Below, piece after piece: positions 18,942-27,896 of a DNA stretch of 53,907 nt. The notes under the pieces were generated by a model. It was not told the origin of the DNA. It made no database searches and saw only the letters and a list, made by a program, of their open reading frames with translations. A program made the translations under genes and the position numbers. The stretch is from Lentimicrobium sp. L6. GTDB taxonomy: Bacteria; Bacteroidota; Bacteroidia; Bacteroidales; UBA12170. The stretch is taken from positions 1-53,907 of the forward strand of contig NZ_JABKCA010000032.1 of the NCBI RefSeq assembly GCF_013166655.1. Reading direction: 5' to 3'. Numbering within the stretch: the first letter of the stretch is position 1; each line of letters begins with the position of its first letter.

Positions 18942-18949
18942 CAAATTTA
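18942..18949 (-). promoter_or_regulatory. -7 element of the P-loop kinase / DUF1858 operon
   Basis: Minus-strand TAAATTTG (TAnnTTTG) lies 29 bases upstream of the start at 18912. Confidence 0.55.
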
Positions 18950-19235
18950 AAAGAAAAATCGAATTAGGAAAAAATAGACATTCTAATGATTCCTTTCCTT
19001 TTTCGTAAAACAATAGCCCAATACGATTATCCATATTAATTCTATATTAACTCAGTAATAGTAGAACATTAAGGCCGAAGCAGAATGAAGGGAAGGCTAC
19101 TTTTCCTAGGAACTTAATTCTCAACAAATACTCAAGTTATCCACTCACAATCAATTACTTAAATTTATTTTTTCTTGCTTATTTCAATTAACAATAACTT
19201 AAATAGAGAAAACTAAAGTCCCTAAATCAGATCAA
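18950..19235. other. Intergenic region between divergent genes
   Basis: The divergent spacer is AT-rich. Apart from the -7 elements at its two ends I see no hairpin, repeat or short gene. Any regulator site for the TonB receptor would be expected here, but none is evident by eye. Confidence 0.4.
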
Positions 19236-19243
19236 TACATTTG
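19236..19243 (+). promoter_or_regulatory. -7 element of the TonB receptor operon
   Basis: TACATTTG matches TAnnTTTG and lies 43 bases upstream of the start codon at 19287. No clear TTTG was found at the -33 spacing. Confidence 0.5.
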
Positions 19244-19286
19244 CATCAGAAAAAAATTAAACAAGAATAAATTAAACAATTACCCA

Positions 19287-22067
19287 ATGATTAAAAATCT
19301 TTTTAGCCTGCTATTACTTTTGTCTTTTAGCATTTCTTCATTTGCAGGTACCATAAAAGGAGTTGTTTCAGATAAAAATACTAATGAACTTTTAGTTGGA
19401 GTTACCATTATCGTTTCACAAGCTAGCGACTCAAGTAGAAGTATGTTAACAGGAACCTCAACAGACCTTGATGGCAATTATGCAATCAATTTAGAGGCTG
19501 GCCATTATAGACTCACCTATTCTTATGTTGCTTATGAAAGTACTGAATTTGTATTTGAGATTTCTGATGGACAAGTAATAGAACATAGTATTGGTATAAT
19601 AGAATCTGGTTTTATGCTAGAAAGTGTAGAAGTGATTGCCAAAGTGAGCCGTGAGTCTGAAAACATCCTTTTAATGGATCAGAAAAAAGCTTCTGTTTCC
19701 ATAGAATCCATAGGTGCCAAACAATTAACAAGCCAAGGGGTGAGTGACGCAGCCAGTGGGGTAACTAAAGTATCTGGTATTAGTCAACAAAGTGGTTCAT
19801 ATACTATTAATGTGCGTGGTTTAGGTGATAGATATAATTCTACTACCATGAATAACCTTCCACTTCCTAGCAACCACGCAGAATACAAAAACATCAACTT
19901 AGAATTATTTTCCACCGATATTATTTCAAATATTGGTGTAGAGAAAGTATTTACTTCTAAAATATTTGGTGATGTTGCAGGTGCCAATATCAATATTGTA
20001 TCGAAGCAACAAAACGAAGACCCCTATCTTAAGTTTTCTTTTGGTTCATCGTATAACTCAAACCTTTCGAACACATCCAACTTTTATCTACAAGATGGAC
20101 CCAACAAATGGGGTTTTAGTGATTTCGATCCTCCAGCAGGAGAAAATGTTCCTGAAAGCTATGATGCATTTGAAAACAATTGGAACCCAGTTACAGAATC
20201 CTCTCAACCTAATTTAAAAGGTTCTATTACGGGTGGCAAAAGCTTTGATTTAAAAAATGAGGCTTCTATTAATTTATTTGCAACGGCCTCTTTCGATAAC
20301 GAATATGGATACTCCACAGAAATTCAAAATAGAGTAAATGGTAGTGATGATTATAGAATGGCATTAGAAGGAGAAAAGTTTTGGTATAATACTCAAACAA
20401 CGGGGATGCTAAACTTGAATTATAATTCTGATAAAAATAAGATCTTCTTTAATTCACTCGTCCTCAATTCCTCCACTCAAGATTTAAATCATTTAGAAGG
20501 AAAAATTATTGATATCGCAGATAATCCTGAGACAGAATCTGCTTATGTAAGACGAAGCAATTATGAAAGAAACCTCATCTTCGTAAATCAATTACTTGGA
20601 AATCATAAAATTGCGGATAGCTATGAAATAGATTGGGGAATGGCATATAATAATATCACCAATACGCTTCCAGACAGAAGACATAATATTTTTGTACTAG
20701 ACAAAAGCACCGGTATCTATACCCCTTCAACCAATGACCAAGCCAATAATCACCGTTATTTCCATAAGCTCAATGAAGATGAAATGGCTTTAAATTTTGA
20801 GGTTTCAAAAGGATTTTGGAAACAAGAAGCTGAAGATTATGAATACAAACTAAAGTTTAGTCTGGGTTATAATGGAAGATTCAAAGAACGTGAATTCAAT
20901 TCCTACCAATACAACCATAAAATAAACAAGAATAATTATAACGATCCTATTGACCCTTGGAATGTGGATGACTATTTTAATGATGAGAACTACCAAGCAG
21001 GTTACTTTTCTTTAAAAACCTTTTATAGTACCCTTAACCTTCCTGTGACTTATACTGGTACTCAAAGAATTAATTCAGGAATTGTTTATGCAGAATATAA
21101 TGCCAATAGTAAATTGCTATTTGTATTTGGACTGAGAGCCGAAAATGTATATCAATCAGTGGATTATCAAACCACCTTAAAAACAGGAGAGAATTCCTTT
21201 GACAAAATGTATTATCTCCCAAGTTTATCCATGAGGTATAAACTCCATGAGAAATCAAATATCCGTTTTGCAGCCAGTAAAACCTATACCTTACCTCAGT
21301 TTAAAGAGCGCGCTCCGATCCAATTCGAAGGAATTACCTATTCTAGCATTGGTAATGATTATTTATATCCTTCTACCAATTATAATGCAGATTTAAAATG
21401 GGAATTATTTCCAAAGACAGGTGAGTTAATATCAGTTACAGCATTTGGAAAATATATTAAAGACCCTATCAATCACTTTGTGATGTCCTCTGCATCTAAT
21501 GACTTCACTTATGCCAACACTGGTGACTGGGCCTATGTTTATGGATTAGAGTTGGACTATAGAAAAACACTATTTCAGGTTAACCATGCTTCATCTAGCC
21601 AAAAAATATCAGCAGGGCTCAACTTATCATTTATGAAAACGGAGCAAGAACTCAATAATGAAAAAATAAGTGAAGAGACCGATGGAAAGTATATTTCTTC
21701 TTTTGTTACGGATAGAGAAGAATTACAAGGTGCTGCACCACTTTTAGGAAATGCTAGTCTGAGTTACCAAAGAGATTGGAATGATGCCAATAATAGCTTA
21801 ACAGCCACATTGGTTTATGCATATACCTCTGACAGACTTTACCTACTTGGTTACGCTGGTGAAATTGGAAATCAGATTGACGAAGCTTATCATGACTTAG
21901 ATTTTATTCTAAAAACAAGATTCAACAAACTTGAGATTAGCGCACATTTAAAAAACATATTAAACCCTAATCTAACACGAATCCAACGCAATAAATCCGC
22001 AGACCATATTGTATTACAATACCAAGAAGGTGTTGAATATGGTATTAGCATTAGTTACAAATTATAA
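19287..22067 (+). CDS. TonB-dependent outer-membrane receptor
   Basis: The 926-residue protein has a signal peptide (1 to about 20, FAG). A carboxypeptidase-like regulatory domain (about 21-110, GTIKGVVSDKNTNELLVGVTI) precedes the plug domain (about 130-240, with INVRGLGDRYNSTTMNNLPLPS). A large beta-barrel ends in the outer-membrane signature GISISYKL. It imports a ligand across the outer membrane using TonB energy. No SusD partner follows. Instead the next gene, 41 bases downstream, is a repeat lipoprotein, a pairing I recall from other Bacteroidota. The substrate is unknown. The barrel is of ordinary length and intact. Confidence 0.93.
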   Translation: MIKNLFSLLLLLSFSISSFAGTIKGVVSDKNTNELLVGVTIIVSQASDSSRSMLTGTSTDLDGNYAINLEAGHYRLTYSYVAYESTEFVFEISDGQVIEHSIGIIESGFMLESVEVIAKVSRESENILLMDQKKASVSIESIGAKQLTSQGVSDAASGVTKVSGISQQSGSYTINVRGLGDRYNSTTMNNLPLPSNHAEYKNINLELFSTDIISNIGVEKVFTSKIFGDVAGANINIVSKQQNEDPYLKFSFGSSYNSNLSNTSNFYLQDGPNKWGFSDFDPPAGENVPESYDAFENNWNPVTESSQPNLKGSITGGKSFDLKNEASINLFATASFDNEYGYSTEIQNRVNGSDDYRMALEGEKFWYNTQTTGMLNLNYNSDKNKIFFNSLVLNSSTQDLNHLEGKIIDIADNPETESAYVRRSNYERNLIFVNQLLGNHKIADSYEIDWGMAYNNITNTLPDRRHNIFVLDKSTGIYTPSTNDQANNHRYFHKLNEDEMALNFEVSKGFWKQEAEDYEYKLKFSLGYNGRFKEREFNSYQYNHKINKNNYNDPIDPWNVDDYFNDENYQAGYFSLKTFYSTLNLPVTYTGTQRINSGIVYAEYNANSKLLFVFGLRAENVYQSVDYQTTLKTGENSFDKMYYLPSLSMRYKLHEKSNIRFAASKTYTLPQFKERAPIQFEGITYSSIGNDYLYPSTNYNADLKWELFPKTGELISVTAFGKYIKDPINHFVMSSASNDFTYANTGDWAYVYGLELDYRKTLFQVNHASSSQKISAGLNLSFMKTEQELNNEKISEETDGKYISSFVTDREELQGAAPLLGNASLSYQRDWNDANNSLTATLVYAYTSDRLYLLGYAGEIGNQIDEAYHDLDFILKTRFNKLEISAHLKNILNPNLTRIQRNKSADHIVLQYQEGVEYGISISYKL

Positions 22068-22108
22068 GAAACAAACAATATTAAAAACAAATTTAAATCC
22101 TTTAAACA

Positions 22109-24343
22109 ATGAAAAAATTATTGTATTTATTAATGGCAGCCGCAGTATTATTTACTACAAGCTGTACAAAAGATGACAACAACGAAACCGTTACACCAAG
22201 CCCTACTGAAGCGGAACTAATTGGTGAAATGACTGAAGACTTAACCTTAGATGCTTCAATAAGCTATAAATTAGTTGGAGCTTTAACCATGACAGAAGGA
22301 ACTAAACTTACTATTCCTGCAGGAACTGTAATTGAAGCCACTGAAGTGAGTGCTAGCAATCCTAATGTAAGATATATTGCCATAGCTCGTGGAGCAGAAA
22401 TTGATGTACAAGGAACAGCTGATGCTCCTGTAGTGATGACTTCTACAACTAAAGAAACTGAAGCTTGGGGAGGTTTAGTGATCTGTGGTGCTGCTCCTCA
22501 AAACAAAGCCGGTTCCACTGGTGGAGAATCTACTTCTGAAGTAGGTGATCTTCCTTATGGTGGTACTGATGCTAATGATAATTCTGGTAGTATTACCTAT
22601 TTAAGAGTAGAGTATACTGGTTATAAATACACCAATGAAAAAGAATTTAATGGTGTTTCTTTCTTCGGCGTAGGTGCTGGAACCACTGTAGATTATTTAG
22701 TTTCCTATATGGGAGGCGATGATGGATTCGAATTCTTCGGAGGTACAGTTAATCCTACTCACCTTGTATCTGTAGGTTCTGGTGATGACGGAATTGACTT
22801 TGCTGATGGTTTTAGCGGTACTGGTGAATATTGGTTTGTATACAACTCTGCAAAATCTGGTATTGAAGGTTCTAATAATGGTGATAATGGTGCCTCTGAT
22901 GTTCCCATGACAAATGCCACATTAAAAAACTTCACAGTATATGAAATGGGAGAAAAGCCATGGTTCCTTAAAGAAGGTGCAGGAATGCAAAATATGGACA
23001 ATGTGGTTATTGGTGGTTTAGCTGATGATAAAAAACAAGCTTATTTCTATACAAGTAGCGATGATGCAGATGCTGCAGCTAGAATTGCTGCTGGAGATAT
23101 CGTTATCAATAATGTTGCCTTTGTAAACATGGGCTTAAACAATACCGCAAAAGCTGTTGATGGTTTAACATTTGTTGAGAATGCTGATGCAACTGGTGCT
23201 GGAAACGGTGTGAATCGTCCAAATTGGGTTTCTGATGCCTTAAATACTGTGGATGAAAACACCCTAGTTATTCCTGAAAACATTGATGGTGGAACAATCG
23301 AAAACCTTCCTACTGGTGAACAAACTGCTGACTTAACACTAGATGCTGATGTTTTTTATAAATTAAATGGTGCTCTAGTGATGACAGAAGGAACTAAATT
23401 AACGATTCCTGCTGGAACTGTGATTGAAGCGACTCCTGTATCAACTGAAAATCCAAATGTAAGATATATCGCCATTGCACGTGGTGCTCAAATCGACCTT
23501 CAAGGTTCTGCTGATGCCCCTGTTGTCATGACTGCTACTAACAGAGAATCTGAAGAATGGGGTGGTTTAGTAATTTGTGGTGCTGCTCCTCAAAACAAAG
23601 CAGGTTCTGCTGGTGGAGAATCTACTTCAGAAGTAGGCGACCTTCCTTATGGTGGTTCTGATGCCAACGACAACTCAGGTATCATCAAATACCTTAGAAT
23701 AGAATACACTGGTTATAAATACACCAACGAAAAAGAGTTCAATGGTGTTTCTTTCTTCGGCGTTGGAGCAGGTACCACAGTAGAATATGTTTCTTCTTAT
23801 GATGGTGGTGACGATGGAATGGAATTCTTCGGGGGAACAGTTAACCCTAAATACTTAGTATCCATAAATAGTGGTGATGATGGTATTGATTTCGCTGATG
23901 GTTTTAGTGGAACTGGTGAGTATTGGTATGTAAAAGACGCTGTCAAGTCTTCTATTGAAGGTTCTAATAATGGTGATAATGGTGCTTCTGATGTTCCTAT
24001 GACAAACGCCACACTTAAAAACTTAACTCTTATAGGTTCTGGTGAAAAACCTTGGTACCTAAAAGAGGGTGCTGGAATGCAAAACATAGATAATGTAGTG
24101 ATTGGTGGATTAACAAATCCTGATAAAGCTCCATATTTCTATGCTTCAAGTGATGATACAGATGCTGCTGCAAGAATAGCCGCTGGTGATATCTTGGTTA
24201 CTAATGTTTTATTTTATGAAATTGGTGATGTAGAAAAAGCTGTTGAAGGTTTAACAGTTACTGAAAACGCAAGTGCGACTGGTGCAGGTAATGGTGCTGA
24301 AGCTCCTGACTGGGCAGCTGGTTGGGCCATGCCTACTAAATAA
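22109..24343 (+). CDS. Surface lipoprotein with two tandem ~364-residue beta-helix-like units
   Basis: The 744-residue protein has a lipoprotein signal peptide (LFTTSC, lipidated Cys19). It holds two near-identical units (about residues 38-400 and 402-744). Each opens with SYKL/FYKL..GAL.MTEGTKLTIPAGTVIEA, continues AIARGA.ID.QG.ADAPVVMT and EWGGLVICGAAPQNKAGS, and ends in acidic GGDDG and SGDDGIDFADGF loops that could bind Ca2+. A parallel beta-helix fold is likely. Proteins of this type (sometimes mis-annotated as multidrug transporters) usually carry one unit, so this one arose by internal duplication. It lies 41 bases after the TonB receptor gene and probably acts as its surface partner. 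The ligand is unknown. Confidence 0.8.
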   Translation: MKKLLYLLMAAAVLFTTSCTKDDNNETVTPSPTEAELIGEMTEDLTLDASISYKLVGALTMTEGTKLTIPAGTVIEATEVSASNPNVRYIAIARGAEIDVQGTADAPVVMTSTTKETEAWGGLVICGAAPQNKAGSTGGESTSEVGDLPYGGTDANDNSGSITYLRVEYTGYKYTNEKEFNGVSFFGVGAGTTVDYLVSYMGGDDGFEFFGGTVNPTHLVSVGSGDDGIDFADGFSGTGEYWFVYNSAKSGIEGSNNGDNGASDVPMTNATLKNFTVYEMGEKPWFLKEGAGMQNMDNVVIGGLADDKKQAYFYTSSDDADAAARIAAGDIVINNVAFVNMGLNNTAKAVDGLTFVENADATGAGNGVNRPNWVSDALNTVDENTLVIPENIDGGTIENLPTGEQTADLTLDADVFYKLNGALVMTEGTKLTIPAGTVIEATPVSTENPNVRYIAIARGAQIDLQGSADAPVVMTATNRESEEWGGLVICGAAPQNKAGSAGGESTSEVGDLPYGGSDANDNSGIIKYLRIEYTGYKYTNEKEFNGVSFFGVGAGTTVEYVSSYDGGDDGMEFFGGTVNPKYLVSINSGDDGIDFADGFSGTGEYWYVKDAVKSSIEGSNNGDNGASDVPMTNATLKNLTLIGSGEKPWYLKEGAGMQNIDNVVIGGLTNPDKAPYFYASSDDTDAAARIAAGDILVTNVLFYEIGDVEKAVEGLTVTENASATGAGNGAEAPDWAAGWAMPTK
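22222..24340 (+). repeat. Internal duplication, period 1092 bp
   Basis: The unit starting near 22222 recurs from about 23314, an offset of 1092 bases or 364 codons. Long stretches such as the GESTSEVGDLPYGG and DNGASDVPMTNATLKN coding parts are conserved at protein level, with many synonymous differences at DNA level. Confidence 0.85.
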
Positions 24344-24390
24344 TACTCAAGATAATATAGTTTCAATTTAAACTATGTTTAATTTTTTTT

Positions 24391-24425
24391 AGAAGCCTTC
24401 TCTTTTGAGTTGGCTTCTTTTTTTT
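24391..24425 (+). terminator. Rho-independent terminator of the TonB receptor / lipoprotein operon
   Basis: AGAAGCC pairs with GGCTTCT across a 14-base loop and is followed by eight T. A second, weaker hairpin (ATAGTTT / AAACTAT) precedes it at about 24357-24376. Confidence 0.8.
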
Positions 24426-24589
24426 AAATGCACTTATCTATCTTTCTGGAATTATAGCATAATTGATATAGATCGATTGTTATCTGAATACATTTTAGTT
24501 TTCGAACATCTAAACAATGAACATTTCAACCCTCTTAAATTTTACATAGCATTAACAAATGCAATATTCGCTCAATTGCTTGCAAATTG

Positions 24590-24597
24590 TATCTTTG
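24590..24597 (+). promoter_or_regulatory. -7 element of mtaB
   Basis: TATCTTTG matches TAnnTTTG and is 24 bases upstream of the GTG start at 24622. Confidence 0.55.
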
Positions 24598-24621
24598 CGC
24601 ACTTAAAATGGAGATATAGAA

Positions 24622-25902
24622 GTGGAGAATAAAAGAGTAGCATTTCAAACCTATGGTTGCAAGTTAAATTTTGCAGAAACTTCAACCATTAGCAAATCGT
24701 TTATTGACAAAGGTTACGAGGTGGTTGACTTTAAAGAGGAGGCCGATGTATATGTCATTAATAGCTGTACAGTAACTGATAATGCAGAGAAGAGATGTAA
24801 GGAAGCTGTTCGTCGGGCTAAGAGGTTAAATCCAAAATCGAAAGTTGCCATAGTCGGTTGTTATTCTCAACTTCGCACTAAGGAATTAGAAGCATTCGAA
24901 AATGTAGACTTCATTCTGGGTAATAAAGAGAAGTTCAAGCTTATCAACCATGTTGAAAATTTTGATGGAAACTGCTTTAGTAGCAACGAAGCCATCTTAA
25001 AAGATAAAGATTTTAGCCCAGCTTATAGCATTGATGACAGAACTCGAACCTTTTTGAAAGTTCAGGATGGTTGTGATTATTATTGTACTTTTTGTGCCAT
25101 TCCATTTGCCAGAGGAAGAAGCAGGAGCGATACTGTTGAAAACACAGTAAAACAAGCTATGGAAGTAGTTGCTCAAGGGCAGAAAGAAATCATCTTGACT
25201 GGAGTTAACATTGGAACTTTTGGAAAAGGTAGAGATGAGAAATTCTATGATCTACTTATTGCTTTAGAAAAAGTGGAAGGCTTAGAAAGGATTAGAATCA
25301 GCTCCATTGAACCCAACCTTCTCACCAGCGAAATCATAGACCATGTAGCTCAGTCTAAAAAGATTCTTCCTCACTTTCACATTCCTTTGCAAAGTGGTTC
25401 TGACGAAATGCTGGCTTTAATGAAAAGAAAGTATAAGAGAGAAGTATTTGAAAATAGAGTAAAAAGTATCAAAGAGAAAATGCCATTGGCTTGTATTGCT
25501 GCTGATGTGATTATTGGATTCCCTGGCGAAACTGAGGAGCACTTTATGGATACCTACCAATTTATTGAGGAGCTTCCTCTATCCTATCTACATGTGTTTA
25601 CTTATAGCGACCGCCCCGAGGCAAAAGCATCTCAAATGGAGGCCAAAGTAAAACCAGCCGACAAGAAAGATAGAAGCAAGAGACTTCATGCCCTTGGTGA
25701 GCAAAAGAAAAGAGATTTCTATAGAATCAATGCCGATACCGAACATATCGTATTATGGGAAGGTGCACATAGAAATGGAAAAATGAATGGTCTAACAGAA
25801 AATTACGTTCCTATTTCTGCTCCTTTCGATGAAAGCAAAATTAATACCCTTGAAACCGTCAAGCTTGAAAAAGTGAATACCGAAGGCGAGTGGGTCGTAT
25901 AG
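24622..25902 (+). CDS. mtaB: tRNA t6A37 methylthiotransferase MtaB
   Basis: It is a radical-SAM enzyme that adds a methylthio group to t6A37 in tRNAs, giving ms2t6A. The 426-residue protein has the UPF0004 N-terminal domain with three cluster cysteines (TYGCKLN, NSCTVTDNAEKRC, VGCYSQ). The radical-SAM motif is DGCDYYCTFCAIPFARGRSRS (CxxxCxxC) at about 150-170. A short TRAM-like C-terminus follows. The start is a GTG at 24622. The only nearby upstream ATG, at 24608, runs into TAG after two more codons, and no ATG lies between 24622 and the first cysteine motif. A GGAG 9 bases upstream of the GTG may help initiation. Confidence 0.92.
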   Translation: MENKRVAFQTYGCKLNFAETSTISKSFIDKGYEVVDFKEEADVYVINSCTVTDNAEKRCKEAVRRAKRLNPKSKVAIVGCYSQLRTKELEAFENVDFILGNKEKFKLINHVENFDGNCFSSNEAILKDKDFSPAYSIDDRTRTFLKVQDGCDYYCTFCAIPFARGRSRSDTVENTVKQAMEVVAQGQKEIILTGVNIGTFGKGRDEKFYDLLIALEKVEGLERIRISSIEPNLLTSEIIDHVAQSKKILPHFHIPLQSGSDEMLALMKRKYKREVFENRVKSIKEKMPLACIAADVIIGFPGETEEHFMDTYQFIEELPLSYLHVFTYSDRPEAKASQMEAKVKPADKKDRSKRLHALGEQKKRDFYRINADTEHIVLWEGAHRNGKMNGLTENYVPISAPFDESKINTLETVKLEKVNTEGEWVV

Positions 25903-25967
25903 AACTTGATGCTGGAGGACCTATGTGGGTGGTAAAAAAGAGGCCTGAGGTATGAAGCTTGGAGTAG

Positions 25968-25988
25968 GAAGTGTGAAGTGTGAAGTGT
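25968..25988. repeat. Short tandem repeat, 3 x 7 bp
   Basis: Three perfect copies of GAAGTGT sit head to tail in the spacer between mtaB and the next gene. It is a possible slippage site with no evident function. Confidence 0.7.
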
Positions 25989-26045
25989 AAAATACTTCAT
26001 AAGATTCGTTTTACTAAAGATTAATGAAGAAATAAAACAAAAACA

Positions 26046-26053
26046 TATATTTG
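26046..26053 (+). promoter_or_regulatory. -7 element of the membrane protein gene at 26078
   Basis: TATATTTG matches TAnnTTTG, 24 bases before the ATG at 26078. A possible TTG start at 26051 lies inside this element and is therefore unlikely. Confidence 0.6.
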
Positions 26054-26077
26054 TACATCAAACAAAAACCTAATACT

Positions 26078-26902
26078 ATGGTCAGCAAAACCAATTCAAT
26101 TTTACTTTGGATATTCGCAGTTATTTTTACTGTTTCAACTGCTATCTACCAACGATTAACAGGCCCTACTCATCCTAAAAGAGTAACCATCTCTATGAAA
26201 GGTGAATCTTATTCCTTTAAGCTCCTCCGCTCTCATGGAGGTGAAAGTGATGCTGAAATCAAATTGGATTTCCCTGAGAATGTGAAAGGCGTGGTTGAAT
26301 ATAAAAGATTTAAAATGGATGAGGATTGGACTTCCGTTCCTATGCTAAGAGATGGAGAATCTGGAATTGCAAAACTTCCACAGCAGCCTCCAGCTGGTAA
26401 ACTAGAATATCTGGTTAAGCTTATTGATGGGAATGATGAATACATCATTAACGAAGAACCTGTTGTGATCAGGTTTAAAGGAGAAGTGGCTTCATATATT
26501 TTAATCCCTCATATCTTCTTTATGTTTATGGCCATGCTATTTAGCCTTAGAACTGGATTAGAAGCTTTTTTTAAAGGTGACAGAACTAGAAAATACGCTA
26601 GAAACACCCTAATTTCATTAACAGTTGGCGGACTTATCCTAGGGCCGATTGTACAATGGATGGCCTTTGGAGATTTTTGGACAGGGTGGCCTTATGGTGG
26701 AGACTGGACAGATAACAAAACCATCTTTGGCTGGGGATTCTGGTTTATTGCCTATTTAATCTTATTAAAACGACCTGCCAACAGATTATTCCCAATTATT
26801 GCATTTATGGTATTATTTGCCATGTATATGATTCCTCACAGTATGGGCGGTAGCGAATTTGATTACGAAAAAGGGAAAGTAGAAACTGGAACAAGAAAAT
26901 AA
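26078..26902 (+). CDS. Conserved membrane protein of unknown function
   Basis: The 274-residue protein starts at the ATG at 26078. One N-terminal helix (about 7-25) is followed by a ~110-residue extracytoplasmic beta domain (for example RVTISMKGESYSFKLLRSHGG and VEYKRFKMDEDWTSVPM). Then come four hydrophobic helices, with a conserved-looking loop QWMAFGDFWTGWPYGGDWTDNKTIFGWGFW and MIPHSMGG near the end. The two aromatic- and His-rich loops between helices hint at a cofactor or ion site, but that is speculation. I do not recognise a named family. The downstream gene is a rhomboid protease, 86 bases away. Confidence 0.7.
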   Translation: MVSKTNSILLWIFAVIFTVSTAIYQRLTGPTHPKRVTISMKGESYSFKLLRSHGGESDAEIKLDFPENVKGVVEYKRFKMDEDWTSVPMLRDGESGIAKLPQQPPAGKLEYLVKLIDGNDEYIINEEPVVIRFKGEVASYILIPHIFFMFMAMLFSLRTGLEAFFKGDRTRKYARNTLISLTVGGLILGPIVQWMAFGDFWTGWPYGGDWTDNKTIFGWGFWFIAYLILLKRPANRLFPIIAFMVLFAMYMIPHSMGGSEFDYEKGKVETGTRK

Positions 26903-26988
26903 AAATTGATGTAAAATGTGGATAATTGATAATTGATTTGCAATACTCAAGAATCAATTATTTGCAATGCATTATAGAACTCTGAAAA

Positions 26989-27600
26989 ATGATCATCAAT
27001 TACGCTATTATTGCCGTAACGGTATTAGTTTCTATGTTAGCTTGGAACCGACCTGAGCTTTTTGCAAAACTAAAATTCAATCCCTATATTATTAAAAACA
27101 ATAAGGAATATTGGAGACTAGGAAGCTATGGTTTAATACATGCAGATTGGATGCATTTAGGTATTAATATGTTTGTTCTCTGGTCATTTGGCTCCATTGT
27201 GGTTCAATATTTTCAAGTAGTTTTTCCTGGGAAAGCCATCTTTTTTTACCTGGTTCTGTATATAGGAGGATTGTTGGTGGCTAATGCATCCTCCTTTGGT
27301 AAACATAAAGACAATCCATATTATAATGCAGTTGGTGCCAGTGGTGCAGTATCTGCTATTTTATTTTCTTCCATTCTTTTCAACCCCATGGGTAAAATAT
27401 ATTTATTTCTGATTCCTATAGGTATTCCAGCAATTGTATTCGGAGTTTTATATTTGGTTTACTCTATTTATATGGATAAAAAAGCCCAAGATAATGTGGG
27501 GCATGATGCCCATTTCTGGGGCGGGGTATTTGGTTTCGTTTTCACTATCGCCTTAAAACCTGATTTAATTCAGCATTTCTTTTATGAAATCTTTGGGTAA
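26989..27600 (+). CDS. Rhomboid-family intramembrane serine protease
   Basis: The 203-residue, six-helix inner-membrane protease should cleave transmembrane segments of substrates. The catalytic Ser lies in GASGAVSA (Ser118) and the catalytic His in GHDAHFWGG (His175). The family segment HADWMHLGINMFVLWSFG is present at 51-68. All active-site residues are intact. Substrates are unknown. Confidence 0.9.
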   Translation: MIINYAIIAVTVLVSMLAWNRPELFAKLKFNPYIIKNNKEYWRLGSYGLIHADWMHLGINMFVLWSFGSIVVQYFQVVFPGKAIFFYLVLYIGGLLVANASSFGKHKDNPYYNAVGASGAVSAILFSSILFNPMGKIYLFLIPIGIPAIVFGVLYLVYSIYMDKKAQDNVGHDAHFWGGVFGFVFTIALKPDLIQHFFYEIFG

Positions 27601-27637
27601 AAAAAATCATATTTAATGCCTTTAGCCAAAAAAGACC

Positions 27638-27666
27638 TTCATTGGCTATTGACATCAGCCAATGAA
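27638..27666. other. Inverted repeat downstream of the rhomboid gene
   Basis: TTCATTGGCT and its perfect complement AGCCAATGAA are separated by nine bases. No T tract follows, so it is a weak terminator at best or a protein-binding site. Confidence 0.5.
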
Positions 27667-27852
27667 CCGACAAATTGTAGACCCTACATTTCAAAACCCA
27701 TTTATTGCTAAGTATTCTTTATCTTATCCTCTAAACCATTTTACTTATTAATTCAGGTACTTCAATTCCTTTTATTTCCGAATAATTAATATATTTGAGT
27801 GTTCCTATTTTTTCTACAGCTGTCTTTAGAAAAAATAGATGACTCAAATGTT

Positions 27853-27876
27853 TATAATGAGATTATTCTCATTATA
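27853..27876. promoter_or_regulatory. 24-bp operator-like palindrome at the DUF134 promoter
   Basis: Perfect 10-bp arms TATAATGAGA and TCTCATTATA with a TTAT centre overlap the -7 element (TATATTTG, 27873-27880). A protein bound here would block RNA polymerase. The left half resembles part of a Fur/PerR-type site, but the spacing differs, so autoregulation by the DUF134 protein is an equal option. Confidence 0.65.
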
Positions 27877-27880
27877 TTTG
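27873..27880 (+). promoter_or_regulatory. -7 element of the DUF134 / NifX / ATPase cluster
   Basis: TATATTTG (TAnnTTTG) lies 16 bases upstream of the start at 27897, embedded in the right arm of the palindrome. Confidence 0.6.
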
Positions 27881-27896
27881 CAAAAGAAATTATCAT

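Noticed and set aside
24405-24632. 75-residue plus-strand frame before mtaB
   Set aside because: It overlaps the terminator and the mtaB promoter and start, with no recognisable motif.
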